From positions 1 through 54,250 of the forward strand of contig NZ_VIRL01000033.1 of NCBI RefSeq assembly GCF_006874465.1: DNA of 54,250 nt, read 5' to 3'. Shown piece after piece: positions 18,352 to 26,065 of this stretch; position 1 is the stretch's first letter, and each line of letters opens with the position of its first letter. Origin of the DNA: Microbispora bryophytorum. GTDB lineage: Bacteria > Actinomycetota > Actinomycetes > Streptosporangiales > Streptosporangiaceae. Under the pieces are notes generated by a model, which was given only the letters and a program-made list of their open reading frames with translations, was not told the DNA's origin and searched no databases. A program made the position numbers and the translations under genes.

Positions 18352-19281
18352 ATGGTGTCCGTTAAGCGGGTGGCCGCTGTCGCCGCGGTGGCGATGGCCG
18401 GCCTGACGGCCTGTGCCGGGACGGACTCGGCCGGCTCGGCCGTGCCGGGCGGGGGCGCGAGCGAGGGCGGCGGCGGTGGCGTGCTCGCCAAGGCCCCGGT
18501 GGCCGCCGCCGCGGACATCCTGCCCGGCTCGACGATGGAGAAGATCAAGCAGCGCGGCGAGCTGATCGTCGGCGGCTCGCTCGACGCGCCGCTGCTGTCC
18601 CAGCAGAACCCCGCCACCGGTGAGGTGGAGGGCTTCGACGCCGACCTCGGCAAGGCGCTGGCCAAGTACATCATCGGGCAGCCGAAGGTGAAGATCGTCA
18701 ACGCGGCGTCCGAGACCCGCGAGGCGCTGCTGAGCAACGGCACCGTCGACGTGGTCTTCCAGACCTACACGATCACTCCCGAACGGGCCGAGCAGGTCGC
18801 CTTCGCGGGGCCGTACTACTCCTCGGGCCTGTCCATCGCCGTCAAGAAGGGCACGACGGGGATCTCCTCGCCGCAGGACCTCAACGGCAAGACCGTCATC
18901 GCCGGGGCCAACACCCCCGCCATTCCCGAGATCAAGAAGCTCGCGCCGCAGGCGAAGATCGTCACCTTCGGCGGAGACCCCGAGTGCGTCCAGGCGCTCA
19001 AGCAGGACCGCGGCGTCGCCTACGTGCAGGACGAGACGCTGCTGGTCGCCGACGCCAAGAAGGACCCCGAGCTGCAGGTCGTGGCCAAGCCGTTCACCCA
19101 GGACCCGTACGGCATCGGCCTCAGGCACGGCGACGACCAGTTCAAGTCGTTCGTCAACGACTGGCTGAAGAAGATCCAGGCGAACGGCGTCTGGCAGGAC
19201 GTCTGGAAGAACTCCCTCGGCACGGTCGTGCAGGGCGAGGCCCCCACGCCGCCCGAGATCGGGTCGGTGCCGGGTTCCTGA
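18352..19281 (+). CDS. gluB: Glutamate-type ABC transporter substrate-binding lipoprotein
   Basis: 309 residues. A short basic N-terminus and hydrophobic stretch lead to the lipobox LTAC with Cys21, so it should be lipid-anchored outside the membrane. An SBP_bac_3 domain follows (~58-290): RGELIVGGSLDAPL, VEGFDADLGKALAKYI, DVVFQTYTITPERAEQVAF and KTVIAGANTPAIPEIKK. It captures a polar amino acid, probably glutamate or glutamine/asparagine. Its TGA overlaps the next gene's ATG by one base (TGATG), so translation is coupled to the permease. Confidence 0.9.
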   Translation: MVSVKRVAAVAAVAMAGLTACAGTDSAGSAVPGGGASEGGGGGVLAKAPVAAAADILPGSTMEKIKQRGELIVGGSLDAPLLSQQNPATGEVEGFDADLGKALAKYIIGQPKVKIVNAASETREALLSNGTVDVVFQTYTITPERAEQVAFAGPYYSSGLSIAVKKGTTGISSPQDLNGKTVIAGANTPAIPEIKKLAPQAKIVTFGGDPECVQALKQDRGVAYVQDETLLVADAKKDPELQVVAKPFTQDPYGIGLRHGDDQFKSFVNDWLKKIQANGVWQDVWKNSLGTVVQGEAPTPPEIGSVPGS

Positions 19282-19925
19282 TGTCGGCGCTGTTTGATCA
19301 CCTGCCCGAGTTCTGGCAGGGGCTGGTCGTGACCCTCCAGATGACCATGACGTCGTTCGCCGGCGCCGCGGTCGTGGGGCTCGTGATCGTGGCGATGCGG
19401 GTCGGGCCGGTCCCGGTCCTGCGCAGGGTCGCGACCGTCTACGTCGAGACCCTGCAGAACCTCCCGCTGCTCGTGCTGCTCGTGCTCGCGGTCTTCGGCC
19501 TGCCCGAGATCGGGCTCAAGGCCGGCCTGACCACCACGGCCATCGTGGTGATCGCGTTGTACGAGGGCGCCTACATCGCCGAGGCCCTCCGCTCGGGCGT
19601 CAACGCGATCTCCGCCGGTCAGGGCGAGGCGGCCCGCGCCCTGGGGCTGACGTTCGGCCAGTCGCTGCGCCACGTCGTGCTGCCCCAGGCGCTGCGGACC
19701 GTCGTCCAGCCGATCGGCAACATCTTCATCGCGCTCACGATGAATACCTCGCTCGCGGCGGCCGTCGGCGTGGTCGAGCTGACCGCCGCCGCCAACCGGG
19801 TGAACCTGCTGGAGGCGCAGCCCATCCCGATCTTCGTGGGGGCGGGCCTGGCGTACGCGGCGATCGCCGCCGGCGCCGGGTTCGTGACGGGGCGGCTCGA
19901 ACGACGGCTGGCGGTGGCGCGGTGA
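19281..19925 (+). CDS. gluC: Amino-acid ABC transporter permease (first)
   Basis: 214 residues from the ATG sharing its A with the stop codon of the lipoprotein gene; the frame is open further upstream but only shadows that gene. It has the HisM/GltK-type permease fold with about five membrane helices. The EAA coupling loop is EALRSGVNAISAGQGEAARAL followed by GLTFGQSLRHVVLPQALR. It forms half of the translocation pore. Its TGA lies inside the GTGA overlap with the second permease. Confidence 0.9.
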   Translation: MSALFDHLPEFWQGLVVTLQMTMTSFAGAAVVGLVIVAMRVGPVPVLRRVATVYVETLQNLPLLVLLVLAVFGLPEIGLKAGLTTTAIVVIALYEGAYIAEALRSGVNAISAGQGEAARALGLTFGQSLRHVVLPQALRTVVQPIGNIFIALTMNTSLAAAVGVVELTAAANRVNLLEAQPIPIFVGAGLAYAAIAAGAGFVTGRLERRLAVAR

Positions 19926-20770
19926 GCAACCTGCTGTTCGACGAGCCGGGCCCGCGCGCCCGCCGCCGCATCCGCCTCGCCACCGTCGCGGGTGTGCTGG
20001 TGCTGCTCGCTCTGCTGGCCCTGGCCGTGCGCCAGTTCGCCGCGAACGGGCAGCTCGCCGCCGAGCGCTGGCAGCCGTACGCGACCTGGCCGATGTGGCG
20101 CTACCTGCTCGGCGGCCTGTGGTCCACGGCGCTGGCCGCCGTCGTGTCCGCCGCGCTCGCGATGGCGGCCGGGATCGCCCTCGCACTCGGACGGGTGTCG
20201 CGGCGCCGCGCGGTCCGCCTGCCGTCCGCCGCGTACGTCGAGGCCGTGCGCACGGTCCCGGCGCTACTGCTGGTCTACCTCGTGCTGTTCGCCCTGCCGA
20301 GGTACGGCCTGGACCTGCCGCTGTTCTGGAAGCTCGTGGTGCCGCTGGCCGTGTCCAACGCGGCGCTGTTCGCCGAGGTCTTCCGGGCCGGGATCATGTC
20401 CGTGGAGCGGGGGCAGGGGGAGGCCGCCCTGGCCCTCGGGCTCAGCCCGGGGCAGTCGATGCGGCTGGTGGTGCTGCCGCAGGCGGCCCGCCGGGTGCTG
20501 CCCTCGATCGTCAGCCAGTCGGTCGGCCTGCTGAAGGACACCTCGCTCGGCTTCGTCGTCAGCTACGCCGAGCTGCTCTACAGCGGCAAGGTCCTGGCCA
20601 ACTTCAACGGCCTGCTCATCCAGACCTACATCGTCGTCGCGCTGGTCTACCTCGTGGTCAACGCGTCGCTGTCCGCGCTCGCCCGTTCCCTCGACCGCTC
20701 CGCGGCGGGCAGGGGCGGCGCGCGCAGAAGGATCACCCGTGGCAGGAGAATCATCCGTGTCAATCGCTGA
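19922..20770 (+). CDS. gluD: Amino-acid ABC transporter permease (second)
   Basis: 282 residues starting at GTG 19922, overlapping the previous stop by four bases (GTGA). One N-terminal helix (~25-43) precedes a HisM-type permease core. The EAA loop reads EVFRAGIMSVERGQGEAALA with GLSPGQSMRLVVLPQAARR after it. It pairs with the first permease to form the membrane channel of a glutamate-type importer (GluD of Corynebacterium has the same place). The last 14 bases overlap the start of the asparaginase gene. Confidence 0.9.
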   Translation: MSNLLFDEPGPRARRRIRLATVAGVLVLLALLALAVRQFAANGQLAAERWQPYATWPMWRYLLGGLWSTALAAVVSAALAMAAGIALALGRVSRRRAVRLPSAAYVEAVRTVPALLLVYLVLFALPRYGLDLPLFWKLVVPLAVSNAALFAEVFRAGIMSVERGQGEAALALGLSPGQSMRLVVLPQAARRVLPSIVSQSVGLLKDTSLGFVVSYAELLYSGKVLANFNGLLIQTYIVVALVYLVVNASLSALARSLDRSAAGRGGARRRITRGRRIIRVNR

Positions 20771-21707
20771 ATACGCCCCGCTCGCGGAGGTCGTGCGGTC
20801 CGGCTTCGTGGAGAGCGTCCACTTCGGCAGCGCGGTCGCGCTCTCGGCGGGCGGCGAGGTCGCCGTCGCGCGCGGCCCGGTGGACGCGCCGGTGCTGCCG
20901 CGCTCGTCGGCGAAGCCGTTCCAGGCCCTCGCCTGCCTGCTCGCCGGGGCCCACCTGCACGGTCCCGCGCTCGCGATCGCCGCGGGCAGCCACACGGGAG
21001 AGGACTTCCACGTGCGGCTCGTGGCCGAGATGCTCGGCGCGGCCGGGCTCGGCTTCGCCGACCTGCGCTGCCCGCCCGACTGGCCGGAGGACGAGACCGC
21101 CCGGCGGGCCCTGGTCAAGGCGGGCCTCGGGCCGTCGCGGGAGCGGATGAACTGCTCGGGCAAGCACGCGGCGATGCTCGCCGCCGCCGTCGCCGCGGGC
21201 GCGCCCACCGCCACCTACCTCGACCCCGGCCACTTCGTGCAGGAGAGGGTCAGGTCGGTGGTGGAGGAGCTGTCGGGGGAGAAGACCGCCCATGTGGCGA
21301 TCGACGGCTGCGGCGCCCCGCTGTTCGGGATCTCGCTCACGGGCCTGGCCCGCGCCGTGCGCGCCATGGTCGTGTCCGCGCCGGGGACGCCGCCGCGCGC
21401 GGTCGCCGACGCCATGCGGGCGCACCCGGAGTACGTCGGCGGGACCGGTCACGTGAACACCCGCCTGATGCGGGCGCTGCCCGGCGCCGTGGTGAAGGGC
21501 GGGGCCGAGGGAGTGCTGGTCGTGGCGCTCGCCTCCGGGCACGCGGCGGCCGTCAAGGCGATCGACGGCGGCCCCCGGGCGACGACCGCGATCGCGCTCG
21601 ACGCGCTGCGGGCCGCGGGCGCGGACGTCTCGGCGGCGGCCGAGTTCGCGACCGTCCCGGTGCTGGGCGGGGGCGTCCCGGTCGGCGAGATCCATGCCGT
21701 TTTCTGA
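20757..21707 (+). CDS. Class 3 (Rhizobium etli ReAV-type) L-asparaginase
   Basis: 316 residues from the GTG at 20757, 8 bases after AGGAGA; the in-frame GTG at 20739 is less likely. The protein belongs to the Asparaginase_II family, unlike the E. coli type. It carries the residues known for R. etli ReAV: SxxK as S50-K53 (RSSAKPF), Cys133 and Lys136 in NCSGKHAAM, and Asp183 and Cys185 in IDGCGAPLFG. The Cys/Lys residues bind zinc in ReAV. It hydrolyses asparagine to aspartate and ammonia. Overlap with the permease gene suggests it acts on substrate brought in by the transporter, so that transporter may carry asparagine. There is no signal peptide. Confidence 0.88.
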   Translation: MSIAEYAPLAEVVRSGFVESVHFGSAVALSAGGEVAVARGPVDAPVLPRSSAKPFQALACLLAGAHLHGPALAIAAGSHTGEDFHVRLVAEMLGAAGLGFADLRCPPDWPEDETARRALVKAGLGPSRERMNCSGKHAAMLAAAVAAGAPTATYLDPGHFVQERVRSVVEELSGEKTAHVAIDGCGAPLFGISLTGLARAVRAMVVSAPGTPPRAVADAMRAHPEYVGGTGHVNTRLMRALPGAVVKGGAEGVLVVALASGHAAAVKAIDGGPRATTAIALDALRAAGADVSAAAEFATVPVLGGGVPVGEIHAVF

Positions 21708-21732
21708 GTGGCGGTTGCCGGATAGGGGAGAC

Positions 21733-22479
21733 ATGAGCCTGACGTACGAGATCTGCATCGACAGCACGGCCGGGGCGCTGGCCGCCGAGCGGGCGGGCGC
21801 GCACCGCGTCGAGCTGTGCGCCGCGCTGTTCGAGGGCGGTCTGACGCCCACCCTGGGCACGGTCGAGGCCACGCTGGAGGCGGTCTCCTCGATCCGGGTC
21901 CACGTGATCATCCGGCCGCGCGGCGGCGACTTCGTCTACGACGAGCACGAGGTCGCGGCCATGGTCCGCGACGTGGCCGCCGTACGCGACGCCGGGGCGC
22001 AGGGCGTCGTGATCGGCGTGCTCACCCCGGACGGGGAGGTGGACACCGAGGTGGCCAGGCGGCTGATCGACGCGGCCGGCGGGCTCTCGGTCACCTTCCA
22101 CCGGGCCTTCGACATGACGGCCGACCCGTTCGCCGCGCTGGAGACGCTGGCCGGTCTGGGAATCGACCGGGTGCTCACCTCCGGCCAGGACAGCTCGGCC
22201 CTGGAGGGCGCGCCGCTGATCGCCGAACTGGTGCGGCGGGCCGGCGACCGGCTGGTCGTCATGCCCGGGGGTGGCATCACGCCGCGCAACGTGGGCCGGG
22301 TGGTCGAGGCGACCGGGGCCGGGGAGATCCACTTCGCCGCCCTGGTGGACGAGCCCAGCCCGGCCGTCCACCGCAACCCGTACCCCTTCATGGGCGGTGA
22401 GCTGCGCCAGCCCGAGTACGTCCGCCGGGTCACCTCGCCCGCCCTGGTGACCGAGGTGATCGCCGCCACCCGGGCATGA
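21733..22479 (+). CDS. cutC: CutC-family protein
   Basis: 248 residues from the ATG at 21733, preceded by AGGGGAGA. It is a TIM-barrel CutC family member: EICIDSTAGALAAERAGAHR, VELCAALFEGGLTPTLG, VHVIIRPRGGDFVYDEHEV, VTFHRAFDMT and VMPGGGITPRNVG are all family hallmarks. CutC was described as a copper homeostasis protein in E. coli; the biochemical activity is unsettled. It lies 25 bases after the asparaginase and is likely in the same transcript. The gene context gives no copper link here, although copper genes lie at 46.9 and 52.4 kb. Confidence 0.92.
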   Translation: MSLTYEICIDSTAGALAAERAGAHRVELCAALFEGGLTPTLGTVEATLEAVSSIRVHVIIRPRGGDFVYDEHEVAAMVRDVAAVRDAGAQGVVIGVLTPDGEVDTEVARRLIDAAGGLSVTFHRAFDMTADPFAALETLAGLGIDRVLTSGQDSSALEGAPLIAELVRRAGDRLVVMPGGGITPRNVGRVVEATGAGEIHFAALVDEPSPAVHRNPYPFMGGELRQPEYVRRVTSPALVTEVIAATRA

Positions 22480-22543
22480 GGCCACGCGCGACGAGGTGAC
22501 CGGCGGCCAGGAGGGGTAGACCCTGGGCGGGGGGGTGAGGCCG

Positions 22544-23290
22544 ATGGCCACTCCGGAGCGGAGCCGGCCCCATCCGGCGCCCGAGGAGGGCGTGCGGCAC
22601 GGCCGGCTGTCCGCCCGTCCCGTCGCGGTGCCGCCTCAGCACGCCGAGCCTCTCGTGCCGGGCCTGCACCGCCTGGGCGGGCGCGCCCTGCTCTACGTGC
22701 CGTCCGCCCGGGGACCCGGGCCGTCCTCGCTCGCCGTCGTGCTGCACGGCGCGGGCGGCGCGGCGGAGGAGGCGCTGGAGTGGCTGCTGCCCCAGGCCGA
22801 GGAGTCCGGCGTGCTGCTGCTCGCGCCGCAGGCCGTCTCCGCCACCTGGGACATGATCGTCGGCGGATACGGGGCGGACGTGTCACGGGTCGACGCCGCG
22901 CTGGAGGAGGTGTTCTCCCGTGCGGCCGTCGGGCTCGACGGCGTGGCCGTGGCGGGTTTCTCCGACGGCGCCTCCTACGCCCTGTCGCTGGGCCTGGCCA
23001 ACGGCGACCTGTTCCACGCCGTGCTCGCGTTCTCCCCGGGCTTCATGGCCCCGATGATCCGGCATGGCCGTCCCCGGATCTTCGTCTCGCACGGCGTCTC
23101 CGACCGCGTGCTGCCGATCGACGAATGCAGCAGGCGCCTCGTGCCCGAGCTGAGGGAGAGCGGCTACGAGGTGACGTACGAGGAGTTCCGCGGCGGGCAC
23201 CAGGTGCCGCCGCAGACCGCCGCCGCGGCCGTCCGCTGGTGGATCTCGCAGCGCCCGGGTCACAGCACCGGCGACGTCAGCCCGGGGTAG
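22544..23290 (+). CDS. Alpha/beta-hydrolase, phospholipase/carboxylesterase type
   Basis: 248 residues from the ATG at 22544; a GTG at 22535 is the alternative. LAVVLHGAGGAAEEAL gives the oxyanion region. The nucleophile is Ser140 in VAGFSDGASYAL, with likely Asp187 in HGVSDRVLP and His219 in GGHQVPP, a full catalytic triad. There is no signal peptide. It hydrolyses an ester of unknown identity in the cytoplasm. It is the last gene of the rightward cluster, and its 3' end overlaps the convergent MMPL gene by 14 bases. Confidence 0.82.
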   Translation: MATPERSRPHPAPEEGVRHGRLSARPVAVPPQHAEPLVPGLHRLGGRALLYVPSARGPGPSSLAVVLHGAGGAAEEALEWLLPQAEESGVLLLAPQAVSATWDMIVGGYGADVSRVDAALEEVFSRAAVGLDGVAVAGFSDGASYALSLGLANGDLFHAVLAFSPGFMAPMIRHGRPRIFVSHGVSDRVLPIDECSRRLVPELRESGYEVTYEEFRGGHQVPPQTAAAAVRWWISQRPGHSTGDVSPG

Positions 23291-25427
23291 CGGTCTGCTT
23301 GAACGGCCACCAGTTTCGCTCGCCGAGCATCATCGCGAGAGCGGGGACGAGCAGGGCCCGGACGAGGAAGGTGTCGGCGAGCAGGCCCAAGGTGACCACG
23401 AAGCCGATCTGAAACAGCGCCTCCATCGGAAGCACCATCAAAGTGGCGAAGGTGGCGGCGAGCACGAGACCGGCGGAGGTGATCACGCCACCGGTTCGCT
23501 CGAGGGCCTCCGTCACCGCACGGCGGGTTTCGTGCTGTCGACGCCGCTCGGTGATCCGGCTGAGGAGAAACACGTTGTAGTCGACGCCCAGGGCGACGAG
23601 GAAGATGAACGCGTATATCGGCAGATTTGGGTCTGAGGCCGGCTGGCCCAGGAGGTGGGTGAAGATGAGAGAACTGACGCCGAGGGCGAAGCCGAAGGAG
23701 AGGATCACGGTCGCGATCACGTAGAGCGGCATCACCACCGCGCGCAGGAGCACGGCGAGGACGACGAGGATCAGGGCAAGGCTGACCGGGACGATCAGCC
23801 TGGTGTCACGGCCGAGTGCCTGGCGGGCATCGTAGTTTTCGGCCACGGTCCCGCCGATCAGGACGGTCTGCCCGTCGGCCGCGCGCTCGGCGACCTCGCG
23901 TAGCACGGGGACGGCGTCGGTGGACTGCTCTGAGAACGGATCCATCCGCAGGTCCGCATCGAAGATGAGCAAGCCGTCCGCCCCGGCCGATCTCGCCACC
24001 GCGTGCATGTCGGCGACCGGTGTGTGCGTGCCTTCGGTGAGAGCGCTCTGGACCTTCCCGCCTACCTCGTCGGCTACGACGATGCGAAGCGGTGCCGCCC
24101 GGCCGGGGATGAAGTGGTCGCGGATCACCTGCTGGCCGCGGACCGAGTCCGGCGCCTCGCGGAAGGACTCGGAGAAGTCGAGCGCCGGACGCCCGCCGAT
24201 GCCGGCCAGCGCGCCCGCGGCGAGGACAGCGGTGACCGCCGCGGCGATCACTCCCGGGCGTGCGTGAACGAGGCCCGCGACGCGCCCCCAGAACGTGACC
24301 GCAGGTGCGGATTCGGGCTCGAGGCGGGGAACCGCGGGCCAGAACGCCCGTCGCCCGAGGGCGGTGAGCACCGCGGGCAGGAGCGTCAGGCCGGCACAGA
24401 CCATGATCGCGACACCGAGGGCGAGGATCGGGCCCATCTCGCGTGTGGCGTTGAAGTCGGCAAGGGCGAGGACCATCATCGTGCCGACGACGATTGCTCC
24501 GGCGGAGAGAATCGCTGGGGCGGTGCGCTGGGCGGCGGCGACCATCGCCTCCTCGACGTCCCGCGTCCGGCGCAGCTCGTCGCGAAACCGCGCCACGATC
24601 AGCAGACAGTAGTCGGTGCCCGCACCGAACATCAGCACGACCAGGATCGAGGTTGTCTGGCCGCTGATGTCGGTGAGGTCGGCGGCGACAAGGCCGTAGG
24701 CGAGGCCGGAGGTGACCAGATAGGCGAGGGCGACGACGGCCAGCGGCACCAGAGCGACCAGCGGCGAGCGGTAGGTCACGAGCAGCAGGAGCAGCAGCAC
24801 GGCGACAGTGACCGCCAGAAGGGTTCCGTTGATCCCTCCGAGCGCGGCTTGTCGATCGGCCTCGAAGCCGGCACGGCCGGTCACGAAGGCCCTCAATCCG
24901 CTCTCGTCGCCGGTGGCCGGCGGGACCACCTCGCGGATTGCCGCGACCGCCTGCTCGACGTCGGGCGTCGAGTCGTCGGTCATCAGGACCGTGCTCAAGA
25001 TGACGGTGTCGTCGGGTGAGGTGAGTAGTGAACCGCCCGCGCTCATGTCGAGCGGATCGGTCTCGCCGCACGCGCGTTGGTACGGGGTGGCGACCATCGT
25101 CAGGTTCGGGATCGCGCCGGACCCGCACAGCGCGAGGGCGTCGGTGTCGGCGCGCCGTCCGTCGTCCGCGGTGATCCCACCCTCGCGGAAGTAGGCGATC
25201 ACCGCCGCTGTCTCGCTGCCGCGCCGGAACCGCTCGTCGACGATCCGCTTGACCGCCGCCGACTCCGATCCCCGGACGAGGAAGGTCTCGCTCTCGTCGG
25301 CGGCGCGCTCGTCGAGTTTGGCTTGTAGCGGCAGCGCGAGCATCGCGAGCGCGAGCCACACCGCGATCACGACCCACCGTGACCGCCGGCCGGCGGCGAT
25401 CACCGAAGCCCTGGTGAGAAGTCGCAT
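23277..25427 (-). CDS. MMPL-family RND-type transporter
   Basis: 716 residues from the ATG at 25427; the frame stays open to 25454. The architecture is typical: one N-terminal helix, a large extracytoplasmic loop, six helices (~205-370), a second loop, then five or six helices (~530-715). Visible segments include GAGTDYCLLIVARFRDELRR and ALGVDYNVFLLSRITERRR, the paired MMPL motifs with the membrane Asp-Tyr proton-relay residues. Such proteins export lipids, siderophores or drugs using the proton gradient. Its start overlaps the end of the small lipoprotein gene, so the two probably work together. The substrate is unknown. Confidence 0.9.
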   Translation of the reverse strand: MRLLTRASVIAAGRRSRWVVIAVWLALAMLALPLQAKLDERAADESETFLVRGSESAAVKRIVDERFRRGSETAAVIAYFREGGITADDGRRADTDALALCGSGAIPNLTMVATPYQRACGETDPLDMSAGGSLLTSPDDTVILSTVLMTDDSTPDVEQAVAAIREVVPPATGDESGLRAFVTGRAGFEADRQAALGGINGTLLAVTVAVLLLLLLVTYRSPLVALVPLAVVALAYLVTSGLAYGLVAADLTDISGQTTSILVVLMFGAGTDYCLLIVARFRDELRRTRDVEEAMVAAAQRTAPAILSAGAIVVGTMMVLALADFNATREMGPILALGVAIMVCAGLTLLPAVLTALGRRAFWPAVPRLEPESAPAVTFWGRVAGLVHARPGVIAAAVTAVLAAGALAGIGGRPALDFSESFREAPDSVRGQQVIRDHFIPGRAAPLRIVVADEVGGKVQSALTEGTHTPVADMHAVARSAGADGLLIFDADLRMDPFSEQSTDAVPVLREVAERAADGQTVLIGGTVAENYDARQALGRDTRLIVPVSLALILVVLAVLLRAVVMPLYVIATVILSFGFALGVSSLIFTHLLGQPASDPNLPIYAFIFLVALGVDYNVFLLSRITERRRQHETRRAVTEALERTGGVITSAGLVLAATFATLMVLPMEALFQIGFVVTLGLLADTFLVRALLVPALAMMLGERNWWPFKQTATPG

Positions 25428-25440
25428 GGGGTCGCCGGCC

Positions 25441-25845
25441 TCAGAGGCCACCACCGACCCCCTCTATCTGGCTGACGGCGCCATGCGCGATGTAGACGTA
25501 GATCCTCGTCGGGTCGATCTCAATCGGCACGGGCCGGCTCTTGTCGTCCTCGCGCGAAACGATTATCTCGCAGTTGTGACGGGCCGCCTTCTCACGCGCC
25601 TCAGCGAGCTGCAGGCCGAGCAGCTCCGCCGTATCGAAGGCGTTCTTCGCGGGCCTGTACGCGTTGGCACCCCCGGTCTCCCCGGTCTCCTCCATCGGGC
25701 ATTGAAGCGCGGTCAGGTCGCGCCCCTTCGTCTTCGCCTCCCCGGAATCGTCGCTGCATCCCGTCAGAGCCAGTGCTCCGACGGTGATCGACAACGCGGC
25801 CGCAGCGACGCTGAGAAGCCGCCGGTGAACCCTCTGCCCGCTCAT
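25441..25845 (-). CDS. Small lipoprotein with I78-inhibitor-like domain
   Basis: 134 residues from the ATG at 25845; further in-frame starts up to 25911 lack family support. A lipobox LTGC gives Cys30 as the anchored residue. The C-terminal ~60 residues (LGLQLAEAREKAARHNCEI, VPIEIDPTRIYVYIAHGAV) resemble the peptidase inhibitor I78/potato-inhibitor-like fold, in which a loop blocks serine proteases. Similarity is by eye and modest. It is upstream of and adjacent to the MMPL transporter (13 bases between its stop and the preferred MMPL start), so a role in that export system at the membrane surface is possible. Confidence 0.6.
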   Translation of the reverse strand: MSGQRVHRRLLSVAAAALSITVGALALTGCSDDSGEAKTKGRDLTALQCPMEETGETGGANAYRPAKNAFDTAELLGLQLAEAREKAARHNCEIIVSREDDKSRPVPIEIDPTRIYVYIAHGAVSQIEGVGGGL

Positions 25846-26065
25846 AGCGGGGACGTTAACCGACGAAACCGTCTGATTCAAGACAACTAACGCCTTTGGC
25901 GAAGGAACCAACGGCAGATCGGAGCCGACTTTTTTAATTTCGGAGCGAAAGTTCTTGACATAAGGACAAAAGATGCGGACGCTACGTCTGAACCTCGGGC
26001 GGTCGAACCATATCGCTCCGGCCGCGGGGCTGGTCGCCGCCGCATCGGGAGAGGAAGTGAGTGGT

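Noticed and set aside
18352..19281. Histidine- or cystine-binding protein instead of glutamate type
   Set aside because: The lipoprotein and two-permease arrangement follows the GluABCD layout; the ligand is left open but the family call is kept.
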